A stretch of 64,000 nucleotides of DNA from Ekhidna sp964289745 (GTDB lineage Bacteria > Bacteroidota > Bacteroidia > Cytophagales > Cyclobacteriaceae). Position 1 is the stretch's first letter, and the number at the start of each line of letters is the position of its first letter. The DNA is taken from positions 1,426,001 through 1,490,000 of the forward strand of contig CAXYMM010000001.1 of assembly GCA_964289745.1 (NCBI GenBank). The letters run 5' to 3'. A model generated the notes under the pieces. The model was given only the letters and a program-made list of their open reading frames with translations, was not told where the DNA came from and ran no database searches. The position numbers and the translations under genes are program-made. Positions 17,545 through 26,925 of this stretch are shown piece by piece.

Positions 17545-17552
17545 TAAATTTC
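17545..17552 (+). promoter_or_regulatory. TAAATTTC -7 element of the SRP RNA candidate
   Basis: TAAATTTC differs from the TAnnTTTG consensus only in the last base. It would start transcription about 17557, three bases before the 5' closing stem of the RNA candidate. Confidence 0.35.
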
Positions 17553-17556
17553 TGAT

Positions 17557-17695
17557 CTCAATAGACACGGTGCTATTCAGACTGGAGTTTTTTCCAAGAT
17601 GATGGAAAGGGTGAACCACGCCATTAGGAAGGCAGCAGCGAACGCATGCGAATTACCAGCAAAGCAACCAAATTTGGTGAGCGATGTCTATTCCA
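17557..17695 (+). ncRNA. ffs: Signal recognition particle RNA candidate
   Basis: The tract has the landmarks of bacterial SRP RNA: GTGAACC (17611-17617), then CGCCA, a GGAA tetraloop and the 3' side GGCAGCAGCG (17631-17640), the usual order around the Ffh-binding hairpin. The ends pair: AATAGACA (17560-17567) is the exact complement of TGTCTATT (17685-17692), and GGTGA (17610-17614) can pair with TTACC (17653-17657). A -7-like element lies just upstream. Odd points: the apical helix is two to three bases shorter than the usual CAGG-UCC version, and the outer arms do not fold as one clean rod by eye. A 58-codon open stretch across it looks incidental. Confidence 0.6.
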
Positions 17696-17699
17696 CAAA

Positions 17700-18237
17700 C
17701 AGCTATCTAACTAACTTTTAGTTAATTCAATTCTTGCCGTGATACAACAGTACGAAAATGACCCCAATTTATATAAACGTCAAAAGCTTAAATGGAGCAA
17801 TAAGTCCTTGGGATAAGTCGGTAGAGAAGGATATAACATTAAAAAGGTAGCTAATGCGAACCGTCTATCAGCTAGATGTTGGCGTGCCATGTGTGTAGCG
17901 TAAAAACACATCGCACATTTTAAGCACCGCACAAATTCAACCCCAAAAGCCAAAAGAGCTAAGATATCCTTGCGCTAGAAGGGTGATGATAATATGTTAT
18001 TGAATGCGATGGTTTCGTATCTTCACGAAAAATTAAAATTTTCCAATAACGACAAAATAAAGGAAGTATTAACTGAAAAAAGAATAAAACAAGTTTAGTT
18101 GGCTGAACGAAAGTGACAATAGGGTCAGCTCCTATGTTCAGAACAGAAGATAACCAAGTTTGGAAAATTTATACAAGGTTGCTTAAAATACCTAAGGTTA
18201 ATATGAAAGAATGGCTGTTGTCTAAAGTCGATGCGAA
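17700..18237. other. Gap before the restriction-modification genes, small decayed frames
   Basis: No convincing gene. Short open stretches occur: from about 17759 (MTPIYINVKSLNG), from about 17995 (MLLNAMVSYLHEKLKF), and 18134-18241 (MFRTEDNQVWKIYTRLLK..., 35 residues), whose TGA overlaps the ATG of the methylase gene. The last could be a leader peptide or a small partner, but nothing supports it beyond the overlap. The stretch is probably a junction left by insertion of the restriction-modification genes. Confidence 0.3.
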
Positions 18238-20451
18238 ATGAGCTTAATAGAACAAGGAATAAAAAAGAGATTGATTTCATTTAATGAAGAACGAAGAAAA
18301 ATAACCTATATACATCAACGCAAAACGAGGAACTACACAGATCCCGAAGAACGAGTTCAAGCCGAGGCGTTTTTGTCTTTAGTCTTGTCTTATAACTACC
18401 CTGTCGAACGAATCCAGCAATTTGTGTCTGTCACGATGGGATCATCTAAGAAGGAAGCAGACATTGTGGTTTATAAAGACAATGAATGTACGAAACCACT
18501 TATTGTTGTAGAATGCAAAAAAGCAGATGTTTCAGAGCTGGAGTTTATTCAAGCCATAGATCAAGCAGCTGCATACGCTTATGCTCTGGCTGGAACCATC
18601 AAATATCTATGGGTAACATCGGGAATCAAGAACGAGCATTTCCTTGTCGACAAAGAAAGCGATGTCAAGCAAACCATTCCAGACATTCCAAGATTTGGTA
18701 CAAATGAAGTTCAAAAATATAAGTACGCTAAAGGCGGACGTGTTGCCAACGAAGAAGCAGGTAGTGACGAAACCAAGCAGAAATTCTTTGAGCTAGAGGT
18801 TATTGATGAAGACGAACTAACAAGGCGTTTCAAACAAGCTCATCAAGCACTATGGGCAGGGGGTGAATTGAATCCTTCTGAGGCATTTGATGAACTGGAT
18901 AAACTGATCTTCTGTAAGATTTGGGATGAACGTAAACCTCGAAAAAAGGGGGAACCCTACGACTTTCAAATATTCAACGAACGCATCCCCAAGAGTGCTA
19001 AAGAGGAACAAATTGCAAAAATAGAACTCAAGATTTCGCAAGACCTCTACAAACGTATCCTAGGCTTATATGCAGAAGGACAAAAGAAAGACCCCGAAGT
19101 ATTCAAAGAACGCATTCGGCTGAATCACACTAAAGTTAAAACGGTCGTTGGCTACCTCGAAAGTATTAGTTTGGGCCTTACCGACCTAGACAGTAAAGGC
19201 AAAGCCTTTGAAACTTTCATGGGTTCGTATTTTAGGGGCGATTTCGGACAATATTTTACCCCAAGACCCATCGTGAAATTTATTGTCAACGCTTTGCCGA
19301 TCAACAACGAATCAAAGGTTTTGGACACTTCTTGCGGTAGTGGCGGATTCCTTTTGTATGCCTTAGACAAGGTGCGTACTCAGGCAAATGAATACTACCC
19401 CAACTATGAATCTGACCCAAGAGAATCACTAGATCACTGGACGTACTGGCATGATTTCGCAGAAAAAAACCTTTACGGCATAGAAATCAACGAACAAATT
19501 GCCCGAACTGCCAAAATGAATATGATTATTCACGATGACGGACATACCAACGTTATTTCTTCTGATGGTTTACTACTGGCAGAAGCCATGCAAGCCAAAA
19601 GTGGCAACAAGGGATTCCAATACGATAGCTTTGATTACATCATTACCAATCCACCTTTTGGAAGCACTGTAAAGCAAGCCGAAAAAGCCTATCTCCATCA
19701 GTACAACTTAGGTAACAAAGACACCAGCTGGTTAGATACCAAGGACACAGCCGTAAAAGCACGAAAAAACCAAAGTACAGAGGTGCTATTTATTGAGCAA
19801 TGTTGGAACTTTTTAAAACCAGGCGGTTTTCTTGCTATTGTTATTCCTGATGGGGTGCTTACCAACAGCAGTTTGCAATATGTGAGAGACAATATAGAGA
19901 ACTGGTTTAGAATAGTAGCCGTTGTTTCTATGCCTCAAACAGCCTTTTCCCATACAGGTGCAGGTGTGAAAAGCTCTGTGATGTTCCTTCGAAAATGGGA
20001 CAAACGAACTACAGAAAGCATCATTGACCGAAAGAAGGAACTACAAGAAGAAATAAAAGCCAACGCAGATTATTTAAATACGGTAGCCCAGTTTGAGAAA
20101 GAGAAAAAGCAGCTAATAAAAGACCACACTGGTTTTGATGCGGACGGCTTAGTTAACAGCACAGGCAAAAAAGACAAAAAAGAAATAGCAAAAACACAAG
20201 CATTTAAGGACTGGAAAAAGGAAATAGCTGACGAATACAGCCAAAAAATAGCCGACCTAAAAGAAGAGCTTACCGACCAGTACATTGCCCAAAAACAAGC
20301 CAAACTAGACGACTACCCTACATTTATGGCTATAGCAGAAAATATTGGCTACGATGCTACAGGTAAGCCGACAGGTAATAATGAATTGGATATTATAGAA
20401 GCTGAGTTGACAAGATTTATTGCCCATATAATAGAGGAGGAAGGGATATGA
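18238..20451 (+). CDS. Fused PD-(D/E)xK nuclease and type I-type N6-adenine methylase
   Basis: 737 residues. Residues about 35-130 form an HsdR N-terminal-type nuclease domain with Asp75, Glu92-x-Lys94 (VECKK) and a QxxxY motif (Gln109, Tyr113). From about 180 onward it is an HsdM methylase: GQYFTPRPIVKFIV, the AdoMet-binding motif LDTSCGSGGFLLYALD near 362, and the catalytic NPPF near 472. A charged coiled segment lies near the C-terminus. There is no helicase. Methylation of adenine and, with HsdS, sequence-specific cleavage are expected. The layout recalls heteromeric type IIG/IIB enzymes such as BcgI, where one chain holds nuclease and methylase. The hsdS gene follows with a 4-base overlap. 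Codons ending in C (AAC, GCC) are more frequent than in neighbours, which suggests transfer. Confidence 0.88.
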   Translation: MSLIEQGIKKRLISFNEERRKITYIHQRKTRNYTDPEERVQAEAFLSLVLSYNYPVERIQQFVSVTMGSSKKEADIVVYKDNECTKPLIVVECKKADVSELEFIQAIDQAAAYAYALAGTIKYLWVTSGIKNEHFLVDKESDVKQTIPDIPRFGTNEVQKYKYAKGGRVANEEAGSDETKQKFFELEVIDEDELTRRFKQAHQALWAGGELNPSEAFDELDKLIFCKIWDERKPRKKGEPYDFQIFNERIPKSAKEEQIAKIELKISQDLYKRILGLYAEGQKKDPEVFKERIRLNHTKVKTVVGYLESISLGLTDLDSKGKAFETFMGSYFRGDFGQYFTPRPIVKFIVNALPINNESKVLDTSCGSGGFLLYALDKVRTQANEYYPNYESDPRESLDHWTYWHDFAEKNLYGIEINEQIARTAKMNMIIHDDGHTNVISSDGLLLAEAMQAKSGNKGFQYDSFDYIITNPPFGSTVKQAEKAYLHQYNLGNKDTSWLDTKDTAVKARKNQSTEVLFIEQCWNFLKPGGFLAIVIPDGVLTNSSLQYVRDNIENWFRIVAVVSMPQTAFSHTGAGVKSSVMFLRKWDKRTTESIIDRKKELQEEIKANADYLNTVAQFEKEKKQLIKDHTGFDADGLVNSTGKKDKKEIAKTQAFKDWKKEIADEYSQKIADLKEELTDQYIAQKQAKLDDYPTFMAIAENIGYDATGKPTGNNELDIIEAELTRFIAHIIEEEGI

Positions 20452-21782
20452 GTGAATTTGTTTTGAGAACAGATACAGACAACATTTTCTTAATTAAGTT
20501 CTCTGAGATTGATAGCCGTTTAGATGCACCATCATTCAAAAATAGATTTAAGTTTTTCTCAGTTAAATTTAATACTGTAAAGCTAAATCAAGTTGCTTTT
20601 ATCGATCCTCAAACAACATTTTCAAAACTTAAATCTGAGGAAGAAATATCATTTTTTCCTATGGAAGCGATAAGCGATATTGATGGAGAAATAATAAAAC
20701 ATCAAACTAAAAAAGTATCTGAAAGCAAGGGATATACTCGATTTAAAGAAGGAGATTTAATTTGGTCAAAAATTACTCCTTGCATGCAAAATGGAAAATC
20801 TGCCGTTGTAAACAACACATTAAATGGATATGCTTGCGGTTCAACTGAATATTATGTTATAAGACCTAAAGAGGACAAAGTTCTTGTAGAATACATTCAT
20901 TTATTACTTCGAGACCGAAAAATTCTTGATTCAGCTCAAAATTTCTTTGGTGGTTCTGCTGGGCAACAAAGAGTATCTAAAGATTTTTTACTGAATTTTG
21001 ATATTCCTATTCCACCAATAAAACTTCAAGAAGAAATAGTAAGAAAAATACAAGTTGCTAAATCCTTAAAACAACAAAAAGAAGTTCAAGCCAAACAACT
21101 GCTCGACAGCATAGATGAATACCTCCTCCATGAGCTCGGCATCACCCTTCCCGAAAAAGACAACTCTCTGCAAAATCGGATTTTTACCACTTCATTAAGT
21201 AAGGTGAGTGGAGGGCGGTTTGATCCATTTTTCAATCAAATTCATTTCGAAAAACTTAAAAACCCAAGAGGTATTTATACTAATCAAAGAGTCAAAAGTC
21301 TTTGTGTTGAAATTAAAACAGGCTTTCCTGTAAGGAAAGACTTCAGGATTAAAGATGGGAAATATCCTTACTATGGTGCTAACGGCATTATTGGGTATAT
21401 GGATGAATATACTCATGATGGAGAATACCTAGTAGTTGGTCAGGATGGTTATATAGGTAATCATTATGTAGTAGACGGGAAATTTTGGGGAAGTAATCAC
21501 AACTGGGTTTTGAAATTAAAGAGAGGTACGAATATTCAGTACATCAAAGAAGTATTGGACGTCATCAACTATGATTACTTAGTTACAGGTGGTGTAATTC
21601 CAAAGCTCACTAAAGAAGCTTTACAAAATATATTTATCCCCGTTCCCCCACTCGAAAAACAAAATGAAATAGCGGAACAAATCAAAAAGATACGGGAGCA
21701 AGCCAAGCAGCTGCAAAAGGAAGCTGAGGAGGAACTCGAAAATGCCAAAAAAGAAGTCGAAGCTATCATACTTGGATCATGA
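20448..21782 (+). CDS. hsdS: Type I-type specificity subunit HsdS
   Basis: 444 residues, recognising the DNA target for the fused methylase-nuclease. Two target-recognition domains of about 150 residues (about 1-190 and 240-400), each ending in a conserved coil: IPPIKLQEEIVRKIQVAKSL and VPPLEKQNEIAEQIKKIREQ. The two coils form the spacer that sets the distance between the two half-sites. A bipartite target is expected; its sequence cannot be read. The ATG overlaps the stop of the upstream gene (ATGA). Confidence 0.92.
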   Translation: MSEFVLRTDTDNIFLIKFSEIDSRLDAPSFKNRFKFFSVKFNTVKLNQVAFIDPQTTFSKLKSEEEISFFPMEAISDIDGEIIKHQTKKVSESKGYTRFKEGDLIWSKITPCMQNGKSAVVNNTLNGYACGSTEYYVIRPKEDKVLVEYIHLLLRDRKILDSAQNFFGGSAGQQRVSKDFLLNFDIPIPPIKLQEEIVRKIQVAKSLKQQKEVQAKQLLDSIDEYLLHELGITLPEKDNSLQNRIFTTSLSKVSGGRFDPFFNQIHFEKLKNPRGIYTNQRVKSLCVEIKTGFPVRKDFRIKDGKYPYYGANGIIGYMDEYTHDGEYLVVGQDGYIGNHYVVDGKFWGSNHNWVLKLKRGTNIQYIKEVLDVINYDYLVTGGVIPKLTKEALQNIFIPVPPLEKQNEIAEQIKKIREQAKQLQKEAEEELENAKKEVEAIILGS

Positions 21783-21984
21783 CACCCCTCCCCTCGCAGC
21801 CCTGCCATTATTCACTATTTAGTGTATTTTCATAGGGGTTTATGAATGCGTTGCATTTGCTACGTTGCTCAAGGCCTTCGCGTACGCCAAAACGGTCAAA
21901 GAGGAGGGTCGTCTGTCCACACAGCGAGCTCATGCGAACGAATAAGGCTGGATAAAGGATCAACATGATATCAGCGAAAGGTTA

Positions 21985-22998
21985 TTAATTGCACCGTTCG
22001 GCATACAAGCTATGTGCACCCGGTTCGTTATTTTCGATGCCTTCTTTCCATGCTTTGCAAGCCTCGTCTTTTCTACCCAAGGCAAGCAGCGCCTTCCCTT
22101 TGTAGGCTAATATTTCATCGATAAACCCTTCACTCTTCGCTGCCGTTTCAAATAATGCTAAGGCCCGCTGGTATTCTCTTTTTTGAAGCAAATAGATACC
22201 CTTATTTCGGTATGCCCATCCATTTTTGGGCTCAAGTAGAATGCTCCGATTTATGTCTTTGATGGCTGCCTCTAGGCTATCCATTTGTAAGTAAACGTAT
22301 CCCCTATTGTTGATGAAGTAGGGCTCATCGGGTGCCTCATGCAAAGCACGATTTAATTCAACAAGCGATGCTAAAAAATTTCCTTTTTTTAACTGAACGA
22401 GACCCGCAAGGTTTAATGCATTGGGGTCGGTAGGTGCCAACTCAAATACTTTCGTCAATATAGAATCTGCCCTTGGTAAGTCATCTGTAAAATAGGAGAC
22501 GGTGGCTAGGTTTATTAACGTTTCGGAGTTTAGCGGTTGGATGGAATCTGACCTCATGAAAGCGGTTTTAGCTCGATCATATGCCCGCATTTTGGTAAGT
22601 ACTAATCCTTCATAGAAATAAACAAATGCGGAATCATTTACAATACTTTTGATAATTGATACGTCTTTTAGTGCTTTATCAAACTGACCAATTGACTCAT
22701 ATGCATAGGCACGATTAAAAAGTGCATCTAGGTATTTAGGACTTCGAACCAATGCCTGATTATAATCAAGGATAGCCTCGTACTTTTTTCCGAGCTCGAA
22801 CTTGGCAACGCCTCTATTATTTAGTCCTAAAACGTAGTTTGGATCTTCTTTAAGTGATTCATCAAATAGCGGGATTGCGCTCTCTGGGTTTCCAGTTTCG
22901 AGTTGGGTAGTCCCCAATGCAAAAAAACGATCTCTTCTTTCTTTAGAGGTTTCACAAGAAAATAAAAATAGGCCAAGGGATATGAGTAGAATTCGCAT
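21985..22998 (-). CDS. TPR-repeat lipoprotein
   Basis: 337 residues with a lipobox signal (FLFSC) and then about eight tandem TPR units of 34 residues filling the rest. Examples are PESAIPLFDESLKEDPNYV, YEAILDYNQALVRSPKYLDA and LEAAIKDINRSILLEPKNGW. Likely a periplasm-facing or surface scaffold. It is the last gene of the minus-strand run; a hairpin terminator lies between it and the GIN-domain gene, so it may have its own promoter. Confidence 0.85.
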   Translation of the reverse strand: MRILLISLGLFLFSCETSKERRDRFFALGTTQLETGNPESAIPLFDESLKEDPNYVLGLNNRGVAKFELGKKYEAILDYNQALVRSPKYLDALFNRAYAYESIGQFDKALKDVSIIKSIVNDSAFVYFYEGLVLTKMRAYDRAKTAFMRSDSIQPLNSETLINLATVSYFTDDLPRADSILTKVFELAPTDPNALNLAGLVQLKKGNFLASLVELNRALHEAPDEPYFINNRGYVYLQMDSLEAAIKDINRSILLEPKNGWAYRNKGIYLLQKREYQRALALFETAAKSEGFIDEILAYKGKALLALGRKDEACKAWKEGIENNEPGAHSLYAERCN

Positions 22999-23004
22999 AC
23001 GAGC

Positions 23005-23039
23005 TAAACAAAAAGGGTCGCAAAATTGATGCGACCTTT
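23005..23039 (-). terminator. Terminator of the GIN-domain gene (minus strand)
   Basis: Read on the minus strand, AAAGGTCGCA pairs with TGCGACC-CTTT over a seven-base loop (plus-strand 23012-23039) and is followed by TTTTTGTTT. It lies just after the GIN gene stop. Confidence 0.7.
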
Positions 23040-23060
23040 GGGTTAATAATTTTTACGAAA

Positions 23061-23810
23061 TCATGATTTTCGCACAGATCCCCCACTACTGGTATCTGCA
23101 TTGACATTGTTAGGCTCTCCTTTATACCGAACAGAGCCGCCACTACTAGCACGCCCTTCTATTTTCTCAGAAACATAGACTTTAATGGATGCTCCGCTAC
23201 TCGCTTTGGCATCGACCTGAGCACTCTCCAATTCATACCCCTTGTAGTCTGCTCCACTACTGGCTCTGATATATTGGTATTCTGCGTTTCCTTTAAGTTC
23301 TGCGCTGCCAGCACTCGATAGGCTCGCTTCGATGTTATTTGCTTCTACTTCTAGGTGTACGTCTCCTGAACTGGAAGCCTCTATCTCCAATTCATCGATA
23401 CCTTTGATGGTAGCATAAACATCTGCTGAACTACTCACTTTTATTTGAAAGTCGCCATCTACTTCGATAATTTCTTCTGAATTAATTGAGGCAGAAGACG
23501 ATGCGTTCAGCTTATTAATGGATCGGTAAGTTACATACACATCAACATTTACTTTCCCACTGATCCACTTAAACCCTTCGTCAATATGAATTTTTAACTT
23601 TTCTCCAGAAACCTCTGTTAGTACTTCGTCCAAATCATGACTCCTGGAAATCACCCTCGCTTCTTCTTTACTTCCCTTTTTGAGGTAAACGTTTATTCCT
23701 TCCTGTGCTGTAATTTCTGAAAAAGAAGATAAGCTCCTTTTTTCTTCTGATTGAGCTAGCAAACTTCCAGAAACGATTAAAAAGAATGTAATGAATGTGC
23801 TTTTTTTCAA
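23061..23810 (-). CDS. Secreted GIN-domain protein (DUF2807)
   Basis: 249 residues with a Sec signal ending in SLLAQ. The mature protein fits the GIN domain (DUF2807), a right-handed beta-structure seen in secreted Bacteroidota proteins. Its hallmark here is a recurring Ser-Ser-Gly/Ala spaced along the chain (ASSSASI, VSSSADVY, ASSSGDVHL, ASSGADYKG, ASSGASIKV, ASSGGSVRY, TSSGGSVRK), expected to stack in a beta-solenoid. Role unknown, possibly adhesion. The start codon is TTG; a short downstream ATG is not present near the signal. Confidence 0.85.
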   Translation of the reverse strand: MKKSTFITFFLIVSGSLLAQSEEKRSLSSFSEITAQEGINVYLKKGSKEEARVISRSHDLDEVLTEVSGEKLKIHIDEGFKWISGKVNVDVYVTYRSINKLNASSSASINSEEIIEVDGDFQIKVSSSADVYATIKGIDELEIEASSSGDVHLEVEANNIEASLSSAGSAELKGNAEYQYIRASSGADYKGYELESAQVDAKASSGASIKVYVSEKIEGRASSGGSVRYKGEPNNVNADTSSGGSVRKS

Positions 23811-23879
23811 TGTCTTGATTTTCGATTTTTAAAAATGAATTCAGTCCTCCAAACGTGTTAATAATAAAAATGTTACGGC

Positions 23880-24419
23880 TTAAAACGATGATTTGCTGTT
23901 CTTCCTAAAATCTTCCCAAGATGTAGTTTTAAAATGATCGCCTCCTATGAAGAGTAAAATGGGTTCGAGTTGTGCGGGTTTGAGGTATCCCGATATGGAC
24001 TGTATTATTCTCAGTTTTTCATCCATAAAAACGGTCATAGGATAACCAGTTAAGTTATTCCCAGTTACGGCCATCGCTACAGAATGTGTACCTCTTCTGC
24101 CTGCATCTGGAAGAAACTTGAAGGTATGACCATTAAATTCTACAGGTTTTTGAGATTCTGTATCGAACTTAATGGGGTAGAAATTTTCATTAATATAGTT
24201 GGCTATATCTTCTTTACTGTAGGTATTTTTTTCCATTACCTTACACCATCCGCACCAGTTGGTATAAAGGTCAATCAAAATCTTCTTTGGGTTTTCTTTA
24301 TGTAAAACTGTAGCTTCCTCGAAAGTCATCCAGTTTACGCCAAATTCTATCTTTGCTGGTTTCCAGCCGCCAAAAGTGAAAAGGATTGCTAATGCGCAAC
24401 ATAATCGTATTATCTTCAT
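23880..24419 (-). CDS. Exported thioredoxin-fold protein
   Basis: 179 residues with an N-terminal signal (LCCALAILFTFGG) and a thioredoxin fold containing the redox motif NWCGWCKVME and the cis-Pro loop GYPMTVFMD. It resembles the thioredoxin_7/DUF255-type disulfide proteins. It is likely a periplasmic reductase or isomerase. An insert after FDTESQKPVEF lengthens the centre compared with plain thioredoxin. A TATCTTTG -7 element sits about 50 bases upstream. Confidence 0.85.
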   Translation of the reverse strand: MKIIRLCCALAILFTFGGWKPAKIEFGVNWMTFEEATVLHKENPKKILIDLYTNWCGWCKVMEKNTYSKEDIANYINENFYPIKFDTESQKPVEFNGHTFKFLPDAGRRGTHSVAMAVTGNNLTGYPMTVFMDEKLRIIQSISGYLKPAQLEPILLFIGGDHFKTTSWEDFRKNSKSSF

Positions 24420-24470
24420 AGTAAATGATTTACGAAAATTTATAAAATTTGGTTCATTTCACTAATCTAA

Positions 24471-24478
24471 CAAAGATA
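24471..24478 (-). promoter_or_regulatory. TATCTTTG -7 element for the thioredoxin-fold gene
   Basis: On the minus strand TATCTTTG matches TAnnTTTG exactly. It lies between the DUF4340 stop and the thioredoxin start, giving a leader of about 45 bases. Confidence 0.45.
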
Positions 24479-24482
24479 GTTT

Positions 24483-25388
24483 TCATTTACCTGACGCTAT
24501 GAAAGAACTTCGTGGTTTAAAAATTTTATCGAACACTGTTTTATCTAAGAAGCGTTCCTCTTTGTTTTCTGATGATTGAAGTATTACATCGTTAGCAAAA
24601 AATGAGGCTTCCATGGTAATTTCTGATAAATCGCTAAAAGTAAATTTTACAGTATGAGAGAAATTAACGGTTACCTCTTCATCAAAAAAATTTCGACTAC
24701 TGACGTTGCTTAGTCCTCCTATGTAGGATGCGACTAAGGCACTATCGGCCTGTTGATCCTCAAGGTACCATTTTTCGCCCTTAGTTAGTTTAAACGCACT
24801 ATCGGGGTAATTGAACGATATTGATACAAGTGAGTCGGCAACCAATTTCATTATAGCCGATTCTCTATAATCCGTAGCATTTTTTCCAATGCTGATCCCC
24901 ATAAACCCATTAGCAACGTAAACCTCATTTTCTTCGAAGAGTCGAACAAAAGTGTAAAAGTTTTGCTGGCCTTCCACGCCAAACCTACCAATCACAATAT
25001 CTGTATTTAAGTTCTCACCTTCATATACTTTTACTCTAGTCCCAGCAGAATCCACTTGATAGTCTTTCCACTTGACCTGACTCTTTGCTGCAAGCCTTCC
25101 TGGCTGTATTGAGTTAAGGGAATTGAGCATCGAGGTTACGGCATTATCCTTTGCTTTTTTAAGGGTACCATCTGGTAGTGATACTTGCCAGCCTTTTTCA
25201 ACCTTTGATAGTGCCAGCTTTTCTGTGCCAGAAAGAACCTCCACTTTAGATACTTTGGTCGTATCTATTGCTACTAACTCAGTTTTTAGTGCTTTGCTTC
25301 GACCTCCTCGCTTCGTTAGCTGTGTTACGGCGAGCAGTAAACCTAGTGCGCCCAAAACAATTAGCAGGTTTTTCGTTGTTAGTTTCAT
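24483..25388 (-). CDS. DUF4340 domain protein, end of the gldA-gldF-gldG operon
   Basis: 301 residues: one N-terminal membrane segment (NLLIVLGALGLLLAVTQL), then a periplasmic DUF4340 body made of beta-rich repeats, such as SKVEVLSGTEKLALSKVEKG and VADSLVSISFNYPDSAFKL. In many bacteria this domain is coded next to the ABC-2/GldG-type exporters and probably works with them. It follows gldG by 21 bases and ends the operon. Confidence 0.85.
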   Translation of the reverse strand: MKLTTKNLLIVLGALGLLLAVTQLTKRGGRSKALKTELVAIDTTKVSKVEVLSGTEKLALSKVEKGWQVSLPDGTLKKAKDNAVTSMLNSLNSIQPGRLAAKSQVKWKDYQVDSAGTRVKVYEGENLNTDIVIGRFGVEGQQNFYTFVRLFEENEVYVANGFMGISIGKNATDYRESAIMKLVADSLVSISFNYPDSAFKLTKGEKWYLEDQQADSALVASYIGGLSNVSSRNFFDEEVTVNFSHTVKFTFSDLSEITMEASFFANDVILQSSENKEERFLDKTVFDKIFKPRSSFIASGK

Positions 25389-25409
25389 TTCAAATTGGGT
25401 TTAGCGTGA

Positions 25410-26924
25410 TTACTCAAAGTTTCCTTGCATCCATTTCTGACGCTTTCTTTGGTAACTTAACCTTCTGATGAAGGCATAAATCAAAAGCAAAAGAATGGGT
25501 GCAAAAACGTTAGCATATTTTAAAGCTTCCTTAGTTCCATCCTCAATGCCCTCGAGTGGTCTAGAGTCAATGCCTTTAGTTCTCAGAGCGATCAGTCCCG
25601 TATCGTCCGCTAGCCAATCAATAGAATTTGAAATCAGATTAACATGATCGGCCGGTAGCTGTCTGGGCTGTTCTGTACTTCCATTAGAGTAAAAATCACC
25701 ATTACCAAATACCACCATCTTACCCAATCCCCCTTCAAGTCCTTCGAAGGCAACACCGAGCGATTGCACGCCCATCCCGAAATCACGTTGCTCCCACTGA
25801 CGCTGGATATCGACATACGCCGGTGCTTTCTCGATACCGGAATTGCTGGAAGTGAGAACAATCGGTGTTGAATTGACCATTGAGTCCTGATTGACAGGAA
25901 TGACACTATTCGCAAAAGTAAACGTCACTTCATCCATCCCTTTGGTAATAGGATGATCCTCAAAATTGGAGATGCGTGGAAAGTATGGAAATTCTTTTTG
26001 AGAGGAAATCGTGAAAAAACCTTGGCGCTGCTGCACATTAACGGTGGCACATTGCGCATCTAATACAAAATCGACTCCTAGTTGAACCCCTTTCTTCGCC
26101 AACCAATCCACCAACCCAATATCGGGCGAGGCGGAGAGTAATCCCTGCTGTAAGTCTCCTTGCACGTTGGAATAGGCAACCACTACTTTTCCTCCACTTT
26201 TCATATATTGATTTAACTTTGCGAAATGGTTTTCGGGGATTGTATCTGATGGGGCAAAAAGGGCAATTGCACGGTAGTAGTTTGGAATATTTTCCTCTTC
26301 TTTGATCTGATAATTCTCAACAGTGTAGAGAACATTCATTTGCTGAATCAACTGTGGGATGGAAGAGAGTTCTAACTCGCCGTGTCCTGACAATATCCCG
26401 ATCTTGGGCTTATCGACCACCGATAGTTTTTTGATGGAAGTGGTTAATTCGTATTCCATAGCTGCTCCTGGCTGAATCAATGGGATAATCTCCGTCTGAT
26501 CACCCATTTGCAATGTAGCTCCCATATAAGCTCTCATTTGCTCTACGCGATCGTTTTCTCGTAGGTTGATCATAATGGGACCTATACCTTTTTGCTGAAC
26601 TTCCTGCTCTTTCTCCTGATTTTCATTTGGATTGATAAATTCATAGACCACATTTCCCCCAGACCTTTGTTCATACTCAATGAGAATATCTTCAAAATCT
26701 TTTCTATTGTTCAGTAGTTGGGGTGGAAGGTCTTCAGAAAAGTAGGCGGAGACAGTAATCACCTCATCTAAGTCTTCAAGAATGTTTTTTGTGGCGTCAC
26801 TTAATGTGTATCGCTGATCTTCTGTGAAATCGATCCGAAAATAGAGTTGATTCGAAATCAGATTGGCGACCAAAACAATCGCTACGATTATGACTATTTG
26901 AATGACTATATTTTTCTTTTGCAT
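25410..26924 (-). CDS. gldG: GldG-like ABC transporter auxiliary protein
   Basis: 504 residues with a membrane segment at each end and a large periplasmic part between them. It matches the GldG / ABC-type uncharacterized transport protein: YFRIDFTEDQRYTLSDATKN near the start, then PKIGILSGHGELEL and ending in LLLIYAFIRRLSYQRKRQ. In flavobacteria GldA, GldF and GldG form an ABC transporter linked to gliding motility; in other bacteria homologues have other roles. One base separates it from gldF. Confidence 0.88.
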   Translation of the reverse strand: MQKKNIVIQIVIIVAIVLVANLISNQLYFRIDFTEDQRYTLSDATKNILEDLDEVITVSAYFSEDLPPQLLNNRKDFEDILIEYEQRSGGNVVYEFINPNENQEKEQEVQQKGIGPIMINLRENDRVEQMRAYMGATLQMGDQTEIIPLIQPGAAMEYELTTSIKKLSVVDKPKIGILSGHGELELSSIPQLIQQMNVLYTVENYQIKEEENIPNYYRAIALFAPSDTIPENHFAKLNQYMKSGGKVVVAYSNVQGDLQQGLLSASPDIGLVDWLAKKGVQLGVDFVLDAQCATVNVQQRQGFFTISSQKEFPYFPRISNFEDHPITKGMDEVTFTFANSVIPVNQDSMVNSTPIVLTSSNSGIEKAPAYVDIQRQWEQRDFGMGVQSLGVAFEGLEGGLGKMVVFGNGDFYSNGSTEQPRQLPADHVNLISNSIDWLADDTGLIALRTKGIDSRPLEGIEDGTKEALKYANVFAPILLLLIYAFIRRLSYQRKRQKWMQGNFE

Positions 26925-26925
26925 T

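Noticed and set aside
17561..17721. A 58-codon open stretch across the SRP RNA candidate, with internal ATG codons.
   Set aside because: No known family, and the tract shows paired ends and SRP-like sequence order, which fits an RNA better than a small protein.
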